From NCBI GenBank assembly GCA_019614645.1, contig JABWDB010000031.1, forward strand, positions 3,100,001 to 3,164,000: a stretch of 64,000 nt of DNA, written 5' to 3'. Source of the stretch: Stratiolaelaps scimitus (taxonomy: Eukaryota; Arthropoda; Arachnida; Mesostigmata; Laelapidae). The translations under genes were made by a program, and so were the position numbers. The notes beneath the pieces are model-generated. The model saw only the letters and a program-made list of their open reading frames with translations. It did not search any database and was not told the origin of the DNA. Positions 43,001 through 50,220 of the stretch are shown in pieces. Every line of letters begins with the position of its first letter. The stretch's first letter is position 1.

Positions 43001-43935
43001 TGACAATGAGCGATACACGAAGAAGATGGCCATTCATTTGCGGGACTTGCAGACTATATCAGTTTGTGGTGTGGATATCTTCCCACTCATCATTCACCTA
43101 GTTGAAATTGCCTGTTCGTGCTTTCGAATAACGAACTCGACTCTACATGCATTATACCATCGAAGGTCTTCGCCTCATATGAAGACTGTTCCCATCAGGG
43201 TTTAGTTGTAATTAGCACGTTTTCCTTTAAGTGGATATATCCATTGATTGGAATGATTCCTCCACCACGACAGCGCTGGATTTAAGACCTCCTTTTTTTC
43301 GGCGTCGCAAAGAATCATTTCCAATCGATGTTGACGTTTCTCCGAGAACAATTTTTGCAGCGGTGTGCATGATCTTCACGAATTACAAGTGCCACGAACG
43401 GGCAGGAACTACGACACCTCGAGGAGAAGATCGTGCCTTTGTCAGAACTGACCATTGCAACAGTACAACCCAGGCCACATGCGCTAGTTAGCTGATGAAA
43501 TTGTGGAACATACAATAAAACAGCCCGCATGTGAAGTCTCTCGTTGCCAACGACTCGCTGGTGATATCCAGGATATATTTCAGGATTCATTATTGCCATG
43601 ATGCTAAGTTACGAGCCGATCTACTTGTGTACAACTCTAATCATGCACTCCTTCGTAATTCTTCGGGCGAGTCCGCGAAGACGGGAACTGTTTCGTCACA
43701 TTTTCATCGATGGTAGCAGGCAAATAGATTGTACTATAATAACTTGCTGTTGCCCAAATTATATGAGCAAAATAACGCAAAATGATAAGATACTCCACTT
43801 CCGTGTCCTGTTACATAGCCATATAGCCACGTGTTAAATAGTCTGTCTAAGACGCCGGTGCGCTAAATAGTACTGACACTAGTGGATTATTTACAATATG
43901 CGATAGCTCGGCCTAACTAAGCTCACTAGTCAGCG

Positions 43936-43991
<56 letters not shown>

Positions 43992-46900
43992 ATGCCTGTG
44001 CGACGTCCAGAGCTCGTGCAGGGTCTCCTCCGAGTCATATTTACCAGCCTACAGTGCTGTATGCTTTGAGCATGTAATGCTTTACTTTGAGCATGTAAAA
44101 GCATTATCAATAGTGTCTTCGTAATTAACCCTAGTGCTTATCTACCACTGCTCAGGAACTTAAACTCCGCTCGGAAGATACAAAGAAACGTTTCCGTCGT
44201 GTAACCTAAATTAATTGTGTGTGCAAAATACATATATTTTTGTAGATAGTGCAATATAGACACCGGGTACAGGTAATAGACATGGTAGCCCATTGCTAAC
44301 GACACGAGTTGAGCAAGTTTCCAGCACCAGTATTCCATGGGATGTAATGCTTCTTGACTTTGTTTGTAAATGATGACGTACCGATGTGGCTCTACAAATC
44401 GGTTCGATTATATTGTATATACAACAAGCGAGAGGCTCATGACGAATCATGTTGAGACGTCCAGTACGAGGATGCAGTAATGGGCCCTTTGATTAAAATT
44501 ATATACCATAATAAATAGGAGAAGAAGAAGACATGTGGGTGCTATTGCCCAGTGGGAGCTCCACGTGTGGCATCGCGAGTTGTGTACCCTCGAGCCTAGT
44601 TATAGAACATTCGTTCGTATCACTACGTTCTGGTGATGATAATTCTTACGCTAATAATTATACAGAGTGAGATACAGCTATATGAGATTAGGTGGTTGAC
44701 TGAGCAAACGAATTATAAGTACATCTAGAAGACTAGAATAAAAATAAATAGAGAAGGAGGATTACTTGTGCGTTCAATCCAGATAAAAGTCTACACTATC
44801 TGAATACTGCAAGAATACTGTTGTATCCATATTTAATCAGTGTTTTGCTGGTATTGAGACATTGAAGGTTAACACTCGTCTCAAAGGTACATTGGCTGTG
44901 GGCCGAATTACAATGGGCATAGATAATCACTAAGCCTCAGCTGGAGTTTGTGAATCTGACGTTGCAAGTAAGCCGCTGCCTTTTTCAGAGTTAAATTGTT
45001 CGAAAATAACAAAACAAAAAAAATGACACGCATGCCCACGTGATAGGCAGGATAGGATTAATGGGAACAATAGTAATAATCACATGACAGGTGATTATCA
45101 CCGATCTCTCTCTCCCCCCCTCTTTGAAGTATACCTAATTTTCAAGCAACTCGCCGTGTCCCCTGCCCTGAACTGCGTGATTGTCTCTGACCAAACTCGA
45201 ATTAATCTGTACTATTTACCATAAACTTAACCAACACATCTACTCCTTAGTATGACAATGAGTCCGCAATTGGCGTTTGGCAGACTGGCCACAATAGGCG
45301 TATGATGTCTCTTGTCTCTCTTGTTTCTAAGATTTCGAACGGGATCAAGTCGACTGGGAAGTATGCGACAGTAAAATCCCAAAAGCAGACTTGAGGGGAT
45401 TTTTCGCAGAAACACCAAACGTGACATTCAGTAAGTCGAATCTAGAATCCCTCCAGTGATGATGTAAATGAATTTGTCGAGACATCATTAATCGCCGTTT
45501 GCAGTCTACACATTTATTCCATTTAGCCAATTGTTGAGGAGTTGTTTCTAAGTGAAATCGATTTCACGGGTACGTGTGTGGCCTGTTTGGAAGGAGGAGG
45601 GCAACTAGATAAGGGCCAGGAAAGGGCCGCATACACAAGCAGGCCAACTGACAAAACAAAGGTAGCTCCATAGCGAGAGCCGTAGTGGCAAAAGGGAACG
45701 AGCGTGAGAGAGAGAGAGAGAGTATCGGGACGAACTCTTTGGCAGGTCGATCAAGCCATGGCCTTTTACAGCCAATAAGCCAACCTCCACTGACTACGTC
45801 GAGTAAGTGAATGCAGGCAACATCTGGCCGTTGCGGCCTACCGCTGCTGCTTCTGCTAGTTGGCTCACTGGGAGGACGGACGGTCAAATCGCCAAACTGG
45901 TTGATGTTTACTGTTTGGCTGTCGCTTCGATTCGTCTCGAAATCTCTGATTTCGACGTATGTCTGTATATATATATATATATATGCACTCTTATATACGT
46001 GATCTGGAGAATGATTTTGTTGAACGATGCTTTTTGTCGAGCACGCAAGAGCCCGAAGAGTGAATCACTCGTTCGAACTGTCTTCCATGAATTCATATGT
46101 AAGCTCTCCTTTCTCTGAGGCTCCGACATCTTTTCCCGGGTAGCGTACTCATGGACGGACTAAGTCTAATAGTTTTTAATAAACAATGTAATAATGGTAT
46201 TTACACCGGTGGACACTTTACCGATTCTTATGGACTTAATACATCTACGAAACGTTGTTGAGCCGAGAACATGTATATGGACATGTATATGCGACACCGG
46301 CCTGTTACAGGCAGATACGGCAATTTGTTCGATTAAAAAGGCCAGTGACATTGTTGCATGTGATCCGCGATGCATCATGCAATATATATCTATAGAGAGA
46401 GATATATGTAATATATGCAATCTATGTAGAGATATACACGTAAATCTCTCCCACAAAATTCGACTGTGAATGAGAAACTAGTATGTGTTGGGTAGACTGT
46501 GATCCGTAACTAGGTTGTGACTACGTACATCTGTGAGATCTTCAGTAAATCACGAGCGAGTTCTCAATTGAATAGAATAGAAGATTGTTTACTTGACTAA
46601 CAAACTCTCGGCAAAAGATTCTGATTGCAATTGTTGCCCATTACATCGAACATGCGCGTACAATGTGGTCAACTACGGTGAGCCATCGACTTCCAAGCTC
46701 ATTCCATTATTGCTTAGTGTGAGACTAGCTTGTTCAAATGCAGAGTGTCATCACTGATGTGAAATTCTTACTGTTATGCCTTATGTTAATGCTATATTTA
46801 CTATTGACGCTTGAAACTCACCAGGCGGCCGGGTCTTCTTGCGTATGCCGAGGCTTTCATAGATGCGCGTAAGTGCATCACGTCCACGTGTTGTTGGGGA

Positions 46901-49900
46901 TCGAGTTGTTGTTGTTGTTGTTGCGGTTATTGTTGCCCGTCGATCTTGATCGCTGGCCGAGGTTTGACGTTGATGGCGCGAGTCCGTTGCCGCGGACGAA
47001 GTGGTCACCTGAGCCACAGCCAGATAGTGAGCACACAAAATAATGATCAGGCTTTCGTTTGTTATTAAAAAATCGATAAACTCTTCTAGTAGTTCAACTA
47101 TGTCCGAGGTTTATTTGTTCGTGATGTTCACCATTGGCAATACACACATGAAGGTGGGAAATCAAGTACGACAGCCGGTCTGATCACCAGCAAACATTTA
47201 TAACAAATCGTAAATAAATATTCAAATAGCCACCATATTTATTACCATCAGTGGCCTACGAGGCGGCTATAACGCCAATCTTCTTTCAATTCAGGTGTCA
47301 ATCTGTCTAACGGATAAACACACATCTCTCTTTCTCTTTCTCTCTCTCTCTGTCTCCCTGGCCGGACAAGTCTTATCTTCACGGAACGATAATACGCCGC
47401 CTTATTTTTGTTATTGTCGTCGTAGGCAGGTAGGTTGTATACACTGTATGATTACATCATGTTCTACACGTTGTTGTTGTTGCTACTGTTGATAGCGGTG
47501 ATAATTGTCATCATTAACATCATCACCATCGAAGTTATTCAGCGACCAGTTGGACCTGATGTCAAACGACCACTGGTCCACTTAGCCCGCACGTAATACC
47601 ACGAAGCAGGCCAACGGCTGTAACTGTCACCAGTCCGCTGGAACCGTAAACTGCCCCTCGCTTCGAGTCCTCGATTGTGGACCGTTGACGGGATTCCACT
47701 CTGCGAAGCTGTAAAATGGCCAACGAACTCGAGTCGTTTAGAAGTTTCACAGAAGGAAATTGTCGACAGGATCTCCACGCGACAGACGAAGGTCAGTTGA
47801 TTCGGTCATCCTGCAGTAGCACCCGTCAATATATATATATATATATATATATATTCAAGTCAGTAGAATCACAGTACAGCGTAATGTCACGATGAGTTGC
47901 TTAAACGTTGTTTTGCGAATATTTTAGATATTGGAGTCTCTGTAATGTCCTGTTACGCCTCTACATATTAGTGTAACATTTGCGAAAAAAAGCTACACAT
48001 GAATTCGCCTTAAAGTCACATATGATCTTCGTGGATATCGTCACATCACACGACTGACACTGAGCTGGTGTCGACCGCGCCCGACAAAAATAGGCCCAGT
48101 ACAAGGCTGTGCCTAATACTGAGACGTTGCAGTTGGGAAAAATGACAGCGCAATAACACAGCGCTGGCTTATTATTGATCACATCGATTTTCAGGTGATT
48201 TTCAACGACCTCCCCAAATGAAATAAGATTTTAATTTGTCTCAACCCGCCGAGAGGCACTTATGTTCACCGGATGTGGATGGATGAAGAAATAGAGATAT
48301 GGATACATTGACAAGGGGGAGGTGTCTCTATCTGCCACAATTGAATGCTTTCTCTTGATCATGATATATATTATACTCAGGCTAAAAAATGATGATGTGT
48401 AATGTAAATTTGACAAAATTCAAATCAAGACGTCCGTTTCCGAAGTTTTCGTATAAGTGTAGCAGTAGTAGTAACCGTTTTAGTAGAATGGAGAAGAACT
48501 ATTAAAAATGACAAATACCGCCAAATAACAAATATAGTTTTGGAGAACTCAAAGATGCGGCAGCCTAATCGCTAACGAGGCCTGAACAACGGGAATGAGT
48601 GGTTAAATTCCCACGATATTCGTTAATTAACACTATTAATATTGTCATTAAATATCGGAGCACTGGTCGTTTGTAAATTGTTCAAGCTGAAACACTGTCC
48701 AAGATTCTAACTGAGCCTGTCGACAGACGAATCTTGCTGCCTGTAAATGACTGTGTTTAATTCGGAGCACTTCTAAGATAAATACGTTTACTTCTAAAAT
48801 GCAAAGATACCTCTGCAAGCGAGCACGCGAGAAGTTACCACAAGAGAGATTAATGTATTTTATTCTCTCCGAGAGTATTTGAAACTCCACATGCTCTGTG
48901 TGGCGCCATACGGCGGAGCACTCGACGGTCACGTTACTTACTGGATGGACCAGTTCATCGGCGAGCAAGTCGACTCGACAAACTTGGCAGCCTGAGACGC
49001 ATCAGCAGATTCCCACGGTGGGAGCCGTGGGGTTCATCGCTGCCTCCATAAAATGGTAGAGGAATTAGACTGTCCGCCATGGATAGTCTGCAGTTCTTAT
49101 CAGCCTGCTGGAGGCGTTCATATACCAATCGGAAGCCGAAAGTGCCTCTGCATTTATTCTACATATACTGATAGCTAGTGTCACAATATCCTCCCGCATT
49201 CATATGACGAGAGACGAACGAGAGAGAGAGAGAGATGTGATAAGTTCCTTGAGGAAAAGAATGCCTACTCTGCTTGGTTAAATAGAAGCACTCAGCTCAT
49301 GAAATTGTATTGTACATTGTATTGTAGTCCTTCGCGGCAACTATTACACGATGGCCTGACCGGTTCAGGTTTGGTTAGGTCGGGGATCAATTTCTTTCGG
49401 CTCTCACCTCTCAACTATCCCGCACGATAACGTCGATGTGACAAATTTGCGCTCACCACGCAACGTGTCGCCTTGCGTATCGTCCAATCAAACTCTCCCC
49501 CGAAAGTACAACAAAACCCTGTGCGCCCCCTCCGGTAAGGTTATATATATATATAATATACGATGTGTTCATGCAAATGATCTTAAACCACTTGGATTAT
49601 TTTAATTCGCCATAGGAGCATTACCCACAAACGCAGAAATTAATTCGATCTGAAATTAAATATCAACGAACAGTACTCCCTGACTGTTAAATCAATACGT
49701 TATGTCAATGACCTGCGAAATCAGCCACCTGCTTCCGCGGTGAACATGTAAGTGCTACGTTTAATGGCGCGATGTAATCAAAGGCAAATGTCAAAGTTTT
49801 AACAATGGTGCACCCCCGACGTGGTAACGATAATACAGTTAATAACTCATTCGCTATGAACTCTATGAACAATGTGTTCCCACGGATATATCAATTGATC

Positions 49901-50220
49901 TATTTACTTGCCTGTTGAGCGGCTGTGTTGTAGGTGACGCTCCGCGAATCCAATGAGTGTTCCCGATCGCCTTTCTCTCTGGTTCGCGTTTGCTGCAGTT
50001 TTGGCTCTCCTTGATTACGGCTCTTCTGATTCTTTGTCGAAATTTCATCTAGCGGAAGCGAGTCTGGCTGGCGACGCCGAATATTCGTATTGTTATTGGT
50101 CGTATTCGTGGTTCGATTGCTGCGACTGTGAGTGTTGTCTTGGGTAATAGCTCTGTTTCGAGTTCTCCCGACGTCGTTGTTGCTGCTGCTACCGCTGGTG
50201 TCAGATGTTCTGGTGACCAT
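6312..50220 (-). CDS. P4-ATPase phospholipid flippase, ATP8B type (spliced gene, 3' end missing)
   Basis: Gene-level entry for the spliced minus-strand model. P4-ATPases use ATP to move phospholipids from the outer to the cytosolic leaflet of membranes, usually with a CDC50 subunit. Visible landmarks in order are M1-M2 with LANFYF, the actuator DGETNLK, the PISL motif in M4, the phosphorylated Asp in DKTGTLT, the nucleotide-binding QAQSPDE and KGAD, the P-domain TGDKQET and [10 protein letters not shown], the M5 Lys in YFFYKN, and M6-M9. [14 protein letters not shown] points to the ATP8B rather than the ATP8A branch. The 26 core exons give about 1045 residues; relatives have roughly 1150-1250, so M10 and the tail are missing. 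With the four N-terminal exons the model reaches 1628 complete codons and ends in phase 1. The core is certain; the N-terminal extension is inferred from phase-compatible splice sites only. Confidence 0.93.
7320..7402 (-). CDS. Flippase exon AC: M7-M8
   Basis: Bounded by TTGTTTCAG and GTACTT. It encodes [20 protein letters not shown] then GTVVSTIL. The exoplasmic loop is variable, and the start of M8 (F-x-T-V-V/A) is typical. It contains a possible N-glycosylation site (NNS). Confidence 0.93.
7572..7638 (-). CDS. Flippase exon AB: M7
   Basis: Bounded by GATTTTAG and GTAAGT. It encodes [20 protein letters not shown] then PY, an M7 helix ending in the FFIPYG motif. It ends in phase 1. Confidence 0.96.
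7880..7928. repeat. (TA)n microsatellite in the intron between exons AA and AB
   Basis: About 49 bases of uninterrupted TA repeat, roughly 95 bases below exon AA. Being self-complementary, it can form a hairpin in DNA or pre-mRNA. Confidence 0.95.
8023..8097 (-). CDS. Flippase exon AA: M6-M7 loop
   Basis: Bounded by CGTTCCAG and GTGAGT. It encodes [20 protein letters not shown] then LLFNK, matching the DQDV...YPxLYxxGQxNxLFNK block of class-1 flippases. Both ends are phase 0. Confidence 0.97.
8632..8715 (-). CDS. Flippase exon Z: M6
   Basis: Bounded by CATTTCAG and GTCAGT. It encodes [20 protein letters not shown] then IALGVFDQ. FYNVxYTSxPV and GVFDQDV are ATP8-type signatures. Both ends are phase 0. 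Confidence 0.98.
8891..8907. repeat. (TA)n tract abutting the splice donor of exon Y
   Basis: The donor of exon Y reads CAG followed by GTATATATAT and continues straight into the repeat, so the microsatellite forms the donor's downstream bases. Confidence 0.9.
8909..8984 (-). CDS. Flippase exon Y: M5
   Basis: Bounded by GATTACAG and GTATAT. It encodes [18 protein letters not shown] and then FCGFSAQ. The Lys in FYKN is the conserved M5 residue linked to phospholipid handling. The donor runs directly into a (TA)n tract. Confidence 0.98.
9168..9259. repeat. Direct duplication that includes a splice donor
   Basis: The segments 9168-9190 and 9237-9259 match at 21 of 23 positions (ATTGATTATTAYCTAAGGAA core). 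The second copy contains the last bases and GT donor of exon X; the first lies about 69 bases into the intron and keeps a GT at the equivalent place. Confidence 0.85.
9258..9396 (-). CDS. Flippase exon X: P-domain end to M5
   Basis: Bounded by TTGTTCCAG and GTTCCT. It encodes [40 protein letters not shown] and YLRMC. GISGQEGxQAxxxSD and LLLxHGRWSY are strongly conserved. The codon split at its start reads ATG (Met), where relatives usually have Thr or Ala. Confidence 0.98.
10116..10246 (-). CDS. Flippase exon W: hinge, [10 protein letters not shown]
   Basis: Bounded by TTTCAG and GTACGT. It encodes [40 protein letters not shown] and then IK. RVTPxQKA and GDGANDV (Mg2+ coordination) are invariant. 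It ends with one base (A) of the next codon. Confidence 0.99.
10419..10471. repeat. Duplicated CAGCTTGCAATATAT unit with (TA)n
   Basis: The block CAGCTTGCAATATATATAT occurs twice in tandem (from about 10412 and 10441), separated by GGAATA, with the TA run expanded in the second copy. It sits close to the donor of exon V. Confidence 0.8.
10509..10661 (-). CDS. Flippase exon V: P-domain
   Basis: Bounded by TGATGTCAG and GTGAGT. It begins with an acidic, glycine-rich insert ([19 protein letters not shown]), followed by [20 protein letters not shown] and [20 protein letters not shown]-type sequence is a standard ATP8B block. Confidence 0.96.
10919..11004 (-). CDS. Flippase exon U: variable P-domain insert
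   Basis: Bounded by CACTGTAG and GTAGGT. It encodes [20 protein letters not shown], then AGGDLSIVR. This part is variable in the family; the polar amphipathic pattern, phase and position support it. Confidence 0.87.
11305..11393 (-). CDS. Flippase exon T: P-domain
   Basis: Bounded by GCTTACAG and GTACAC. It encodes (E)[20 protein letters not shown] and then IVDGTEKDE. Together with the previous exon it completes TGDKQETA.NIGYSC, an invariant family block. It ends in phase 0. Confidence 0.97.
11815..11919 (-). CDS. Flippase exon S: P-domain, TGDK
   Basis: Bounded by GTACAG and GTAATT. It encodes [20 protein letters not shown] and then [11 protein letters not shown]. DKLQxGVP and TGDK are P-domain catalytic motifs. 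It ends in phase 1 so that the next exon completes Glu. Confidence 0.98.
12356..12527 (-). CDS. Flippase exon R: nucleotide-binding domain
   Basis: Bounded by ATTGTTAG and GTAAGA. It encodes [38 protein letters not shown] and [12 protein letters not shown]. The [10 protein letters not shown] and EEW patterns are standard for P4-ATPases. Confidence 0.98.
12898..13009 (-). CDS. Flippase exon Q: KGAD nucleotide-binding motif
   Basis: Bounded by GGTTCAG and GTAATT. It encodes [18 protein letters not shown] and then [19 protein letters not shown]. The Lys of CKGAD contacts ATP in this family. It ends in phase 0. Confidence 0.98.
13430..13542 (-). CDS. Flippase exon P: nucleotide-binding domain
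   Basis: Bounded by TTTTAG and GTTAGT. It encodes [20 protein letters not shown] and [17 protein letters not shown]. DFNNxRKRMSV is highly conserved in P4-ATPases. It ends in phase 2 within an Arg codon. Confidence 0.98.
13768..13891 (-). CDS. Flippase exon O: nucleotide-binding domain
   Basis: Bounded by TTTCAG and GTATTA. It encodes [19 protein letters not shown] and [26 protein letters not shown](G/E)AL and AARNFGF are signature N-domain motifs. A Glu stands where Gly is usual (PDEEAL for PDEGAL). Confidence 0.97.
14058..14176 (-). CDS. Flippase exon N: start of nucleotide-binding domain
   Basis: Bounded by GGTTGCAG and GTAATG. It encodes about 40 residues: [20 protein letters not shown], then DKTLLDDVL and [11 protein letters not shown], the F-Y-D-x-x-L segment that opens the N-domain in ATP8B proteins. 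It ends in phase 2. Confidence 0.95.
14673..14928 (-). CDS. Flippase exon M: phosphorylation site DKTGTLT
   Basis: Bounded by GATGCCAG and GTAATA; the largest core exon. It encodes residues 925-1010: [39 protein letters not shown] followed by [13 protein letters not shown]. The Asp of DKTGTLT is the catalytic phosphorylated residue. It ends in phase 0 at EVTE. Confidence 0.99.
15171..15315 (-). CDS. Flippase exon L: M3-M4 loop and M4 with PISL
   Basis: Bounded by TTTCAG and GTAGGT. It encodes [11 protein letters not shown], a hydrophobic stretch with FFSYIIVLN, and [13 protein letters not shown] replaces the PEGL of ion pumps and is the P4 signature at the lipid pathway. It ends in phase 2 (AG) and the next exon supplies T to make Ser. 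Confidence 0.98.
15940..16124 (-). CDS. Flippase exon K: linker and M3
   Basis: Bounded by GTGCAG and GTTGGT. It encodes residues up to about 876: [19 protein letters not shown], then [18 protein letters not shown] running into hydrophobic M3. The FKRTSLDRL pattern is the ATP8B-branch form of this linker. Confidence 0.97.
16270..16402 (-). CDS. Flippase exon J: actuator domain
   Basis: Bounded by CTTTCAG and GTAAAT. It encodes residues 771-814, with [29 protein letters not shown] and the conserved actuator strands between. The final Trp codon is split TG/G across the intron. The simple frame here is misleading; the spliced frame matches the family throughout. Confidence 0.97.
17229..17430 (-). 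CDS. Flippase exon I: actuator domain with DGET
   Basis: Bounded by TTGCCAG and GTCTGT. It encodes residues 704-770, beginning [20 protein letters not shown]. It contains [17 protein letters not shown], the DGET loop of P4-ATPases whose Glu drives dephosphorylation of the aspartyl-phosphate intermediate. Confidence 0.98.
17758..17799 (-). CDS. Flippase micro-exon H (42 bp), actuator domain
   Basis: Only 14 codons ([14 protein letters not shown]), bounded by TTTCAG and GTACTC. Both ends are phase 0, so skipping it would keep the frame. It supplies the strand of the actuator domain just before VGDL and is needed to match the family's continuous alignment. Confidence 0.93.
18972..19010. repeat. 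Perfect 19-bp inverted repeat
   Basis: The arms CCATCTAGTTATCAGATAT and ATATCTGATAACTAGATGG are exact reverse complements around a single central C (18991). It lies in the intron between exons G and H, 850 bases from the nearest gap-free repeat, and is not simple sequence. Confidence 0.95.
20156..20308 (-). CDS. Flippase exon G: M1-M2 hairpin
   Basis: Bounded by CCGTAG and GTATAT. It encodes residues 639-689: [18 protein letters not shown], a hydrophobic M2, then [20 protein letters not shown] at the cytosolic start of the actuator domain. This is strongly family-typical. Confidence 0.96.
21318..21349. repeat. (TA)n microsatellite
   Basis: About 32 bases of TA repeat that run directly into the inverted repeat at 21347-21380. 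Confidence 0.95.
21347..21380. repeat. 15-bp inverted repeat beside the exon F donor
   Basis: The arms ATACTACTTGTATAT and ATATACAAGTAGTAT are exact reverse complements with a 4-base centre (21362-21365). It begins about 13 bases into the intron after exon F. Confidence 0.95.
21393..21497 (-). CDS. Flippase exon F: pre-M1 and M1
   Basis: Bounded by TTTACAG and GTAAGT. It encodes residues 604-638, including [18 protein letters not shown] and the family-typical [13 protein letters not shown] that leads into M1. An inverted repeat (21347-21380) lies 13 bases beyond the donor. Confidence 0.96.
21719..21790. repeat. Longest (TA)n microsatellite in the window
   Basis: 72 bases of uninterrupted AT dinucleotide, preceded by imperfect ATAAATAAAT. 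It lies in the intron between exons E and F. Confidence 0.98.
22244..22302 (-). CDS. Flippase exon E: entry to the conserved core
   Basis: Bounded by TTTCAG and GTATGT. It encodes [19 protein letters not shown] (model residues 584-603), the conserved pre-M1 segment of class-1 P4-ATPases. It starts in phase 1 and ends in phase 0. Confidence 0.93.
23540..23970. promoter_or_regulatory. Intronic GC-rich island, possible alternative promoter or first exon
   Basis: Base composition rises sharply against the AT-rich intron. On the minus strand an ATG at 23771 ([16 protein letters not shown]) opens about 72 codons, Gln/Ala-rich then Gly/Phe-rich, and runs into a GTGAGT donor after CGGAC. Joining it to exon E would shift the frame (phase 2 against phase 1), so a coding link to the flippase is not supported. 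A non-coding first exon is possible. The plus strand carries GA-rich and CA-rich runs. Confidence 0.3.
24168..24214 (+). repeat. tRNA-like fossil (SINE head?)
   Basis: GTGGTGAGACG resembles a pol III A box, and GGTTCGATCCC at 24198-24208 is an exact B-box pattern about 30 bases later. No full tRNA fold was found, so this is read as a degenerate tRNA-derived repeat. Confidence 0.35.
25121..25154. repeat. (AAT)n-(ATT)n palindromic trinucleotide repeat
   Basis: A run of AATAAT changes strand sense midway into ATTATT, making a nearly perfect self-complementary tract of about 34 bases. Confidence 0.9.
26131..26679 (-). other. Unassigned long open frame, uncertain gene
   Basis: An open frame of about 182 codons within the putative intron. 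The first in-frame ATG is at the [12 protein letters not shown] segment; the listed upstream start would be TTG. The translation has balanced charged and hydrophobic residues ([46 protein letters not shown]) and little simple sequence, unlike most open frames here. No domain is recognised. It may be an exon of an unseen gene, a degraded transposon coding segment, or chance. Confidence 0.2.
27309..27347. repeat. Hairpin-forming inverted repeat
   Basis: AGGGCG and CGCCCT flank an AT-alternating centre, and the arms extend outward as CAGC/GCTG-like sequence with one mismatch. The whole reads as an approximately 39-base hairpin. Confidence 0.75.
28009..28039. repeat. (TA)n microsatellite
   Basis: About 31 bases of uninterrupted TA repeat. 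Confidence 0.95.
29370..30109 (-). CDS. N-terminal coding exon (D): RS/RD-rich disordered region
   Basis: This is the longest convincing open segment in the upstream part, about 247 codons. It is dense in Arg, Ser, Asp, His and Gly: [12 protein letters not shown], a DDDD run, [20 protein letters not shown], then a Gly-rich part. It ends with [15 protein letters not shown] and the strong donor GTGAGT after a single hanging base. That phase fits the acceptor of the next flippase exon at 22302 and gives an [13 protein letters not shown] junction, like the RxxRANxxxFN entry of ATP8B proteins. The acceptor at 30110 (GGTTTCCAG) would take the phase-2 end of exon C. Alternatively the exon carries the initiator itself: in-frame ATGs lie at 30015 and 30009, and a frame stop occurs eight codons upstream of 30102. 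Coding status and linkage are likely; the true start is open. Confidence 0.72.
32870..34560. promoter_or_regulatory. GC-rich island with purine tract, possible promoter
   Basis: GC content rises over about 0.7 kb (32870-33540), giving overlapping long open frames on both strands that are Ala/Gly/Arg/Ser-rich and look like composition artefacts. It is followed by about 0.6 kb in which the plus strand is strongly purine-biased (AGGGAAGGG, GAGAGCGAGAGAAGG, GATA-like runs). At 34438 on the minus strand an ATG starts [19 protein letters not shown], a plausible acidic N-terminus but with no convincing donor. A CpG-type promoter for a shorter flippase transcript starting at exon D would fit here; this is inference. 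Confidence 0.35.
34812..34861. repeat. Tandem duplication of a 25-bp unit
   Basis: TTTTCTAAATTTCAAAATTA continuing into ACTAC occurs twice back to back with no visible differences. Confidence 0.9.
39270..39335 (+). repeat. tRNA-like fossil with B box
   Basis: TAGCCAAGGGCCTG (A-box-like) is followed by GGTTCAAGCCC (B-box-like, 39312-39322) within about 25 bases, closer than in a functional tRNA. It is best read as a degenerate tRNA-derived repeat. Confidence 0.3.
42095..42608 (-). CDS. Candidate exon 3 (C): Ser/Asn/Ala-rich N-terminal segment
   Basis: An open frame of about 171 codons ends at CATCCG followed by a GTAAAC donor. The frame stays open back to 42708. The acceptor CTAG at 42610-42609 was chosen because it matches the phase-1 end of exon B, and its pyrimidine tract is weak. 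The product is low in hydrophobic residues, with Asn/His/Ser-rich parts ([14 protein letters not shown]), a poly-Ala patch (TAAAANIDD) and a basic Ser cluster ([19 protein letters not shown]) that could be phosphorylated. The length and mixed composition make a real coding exon likely. Its link to the flippase is inference: it ends in phase 2 and exon D can start in phase 2. Confidence 0.5.
42609..46821. other. Intron or spacer between candidate exons B and C
   Basis: No gene is recognised. The frame of exon C stays open up to 42708, so the true acceptor could lie further upstream than 42608. A long (TA)n run lies at 43943-43987. The remaining open frames are short and unremarkable. Confidence 0.45.
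43943..43987. repeat. (TA)n microsatellite
   Basis: About 45 bases of TA repeat, the third longest in the window. Confidence 0.96.
46822..47008 (-). CDS. Candidate exon 2 (B): Thr-rich N-terminal segment
   Basis: The acceptor GTGGCTCAG and donor GTGAGTTT bound an open segment of 62 codons plus one base. It holds a poly-Thr run from a CAA/GTT-type repeat ([12 protein letters not shown]) and then a more ordinary stretch, [20 protein letters not shown]. It starts in phase 0, matching the end of exon A, and ends in phase 1, matching exon C. No family is recognised. The complex second half looks coding, while the first half is simple sequence. Confidence 0.45.
47009..49911. other. Intron or spacer between candidate exons A and B
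   Basis: No gene is recognised. It contains a CT-rich run (47328-47352), a (TA)n repeat at 47829-47854, a GA run near 49221-49234 and a tRNA-like fossil at 48558-48618. If the GC-AG donor is right, this is one 2.9-kb intron. Confidence 0.45.
48558..48618 (+). repeat. tRNA-like fossil (tRNA-derived SINE head?)
   Basis: CTAATCGCTAACGAGG resembles a tRNA D-arm/A box, and GGTTAAATTCCC about 30 bases later resembles a TpsiC arm/B box with two substitutions. There is no closed acceptor stem, so a functional tRNA is unlikely. Confidence 0.35.
49912..50220 (-). CDS. Candidate exon 1 (A): disordered N-terminal segment
   Basis: An ATG at 50220-50218 in the context CTATCCATGG opens 103 codons rich in Asn, Thr, Ser, Arg and Gln (begins [12 protein letters not shown], contains TTNTTNNNTN). 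It ends in phase 0 at CAACAG followed by GCAAGT, a textbook GC-AG donor; the plain reading frame stops three codons later. No domain is recognised. Attachment to the flippase rests on phase compatibility with the next candidate exon, so it could equally be the start of another gene or a chance open frame. The frame stays open for some distance upstream of the ATG. Confidence 0.4.
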
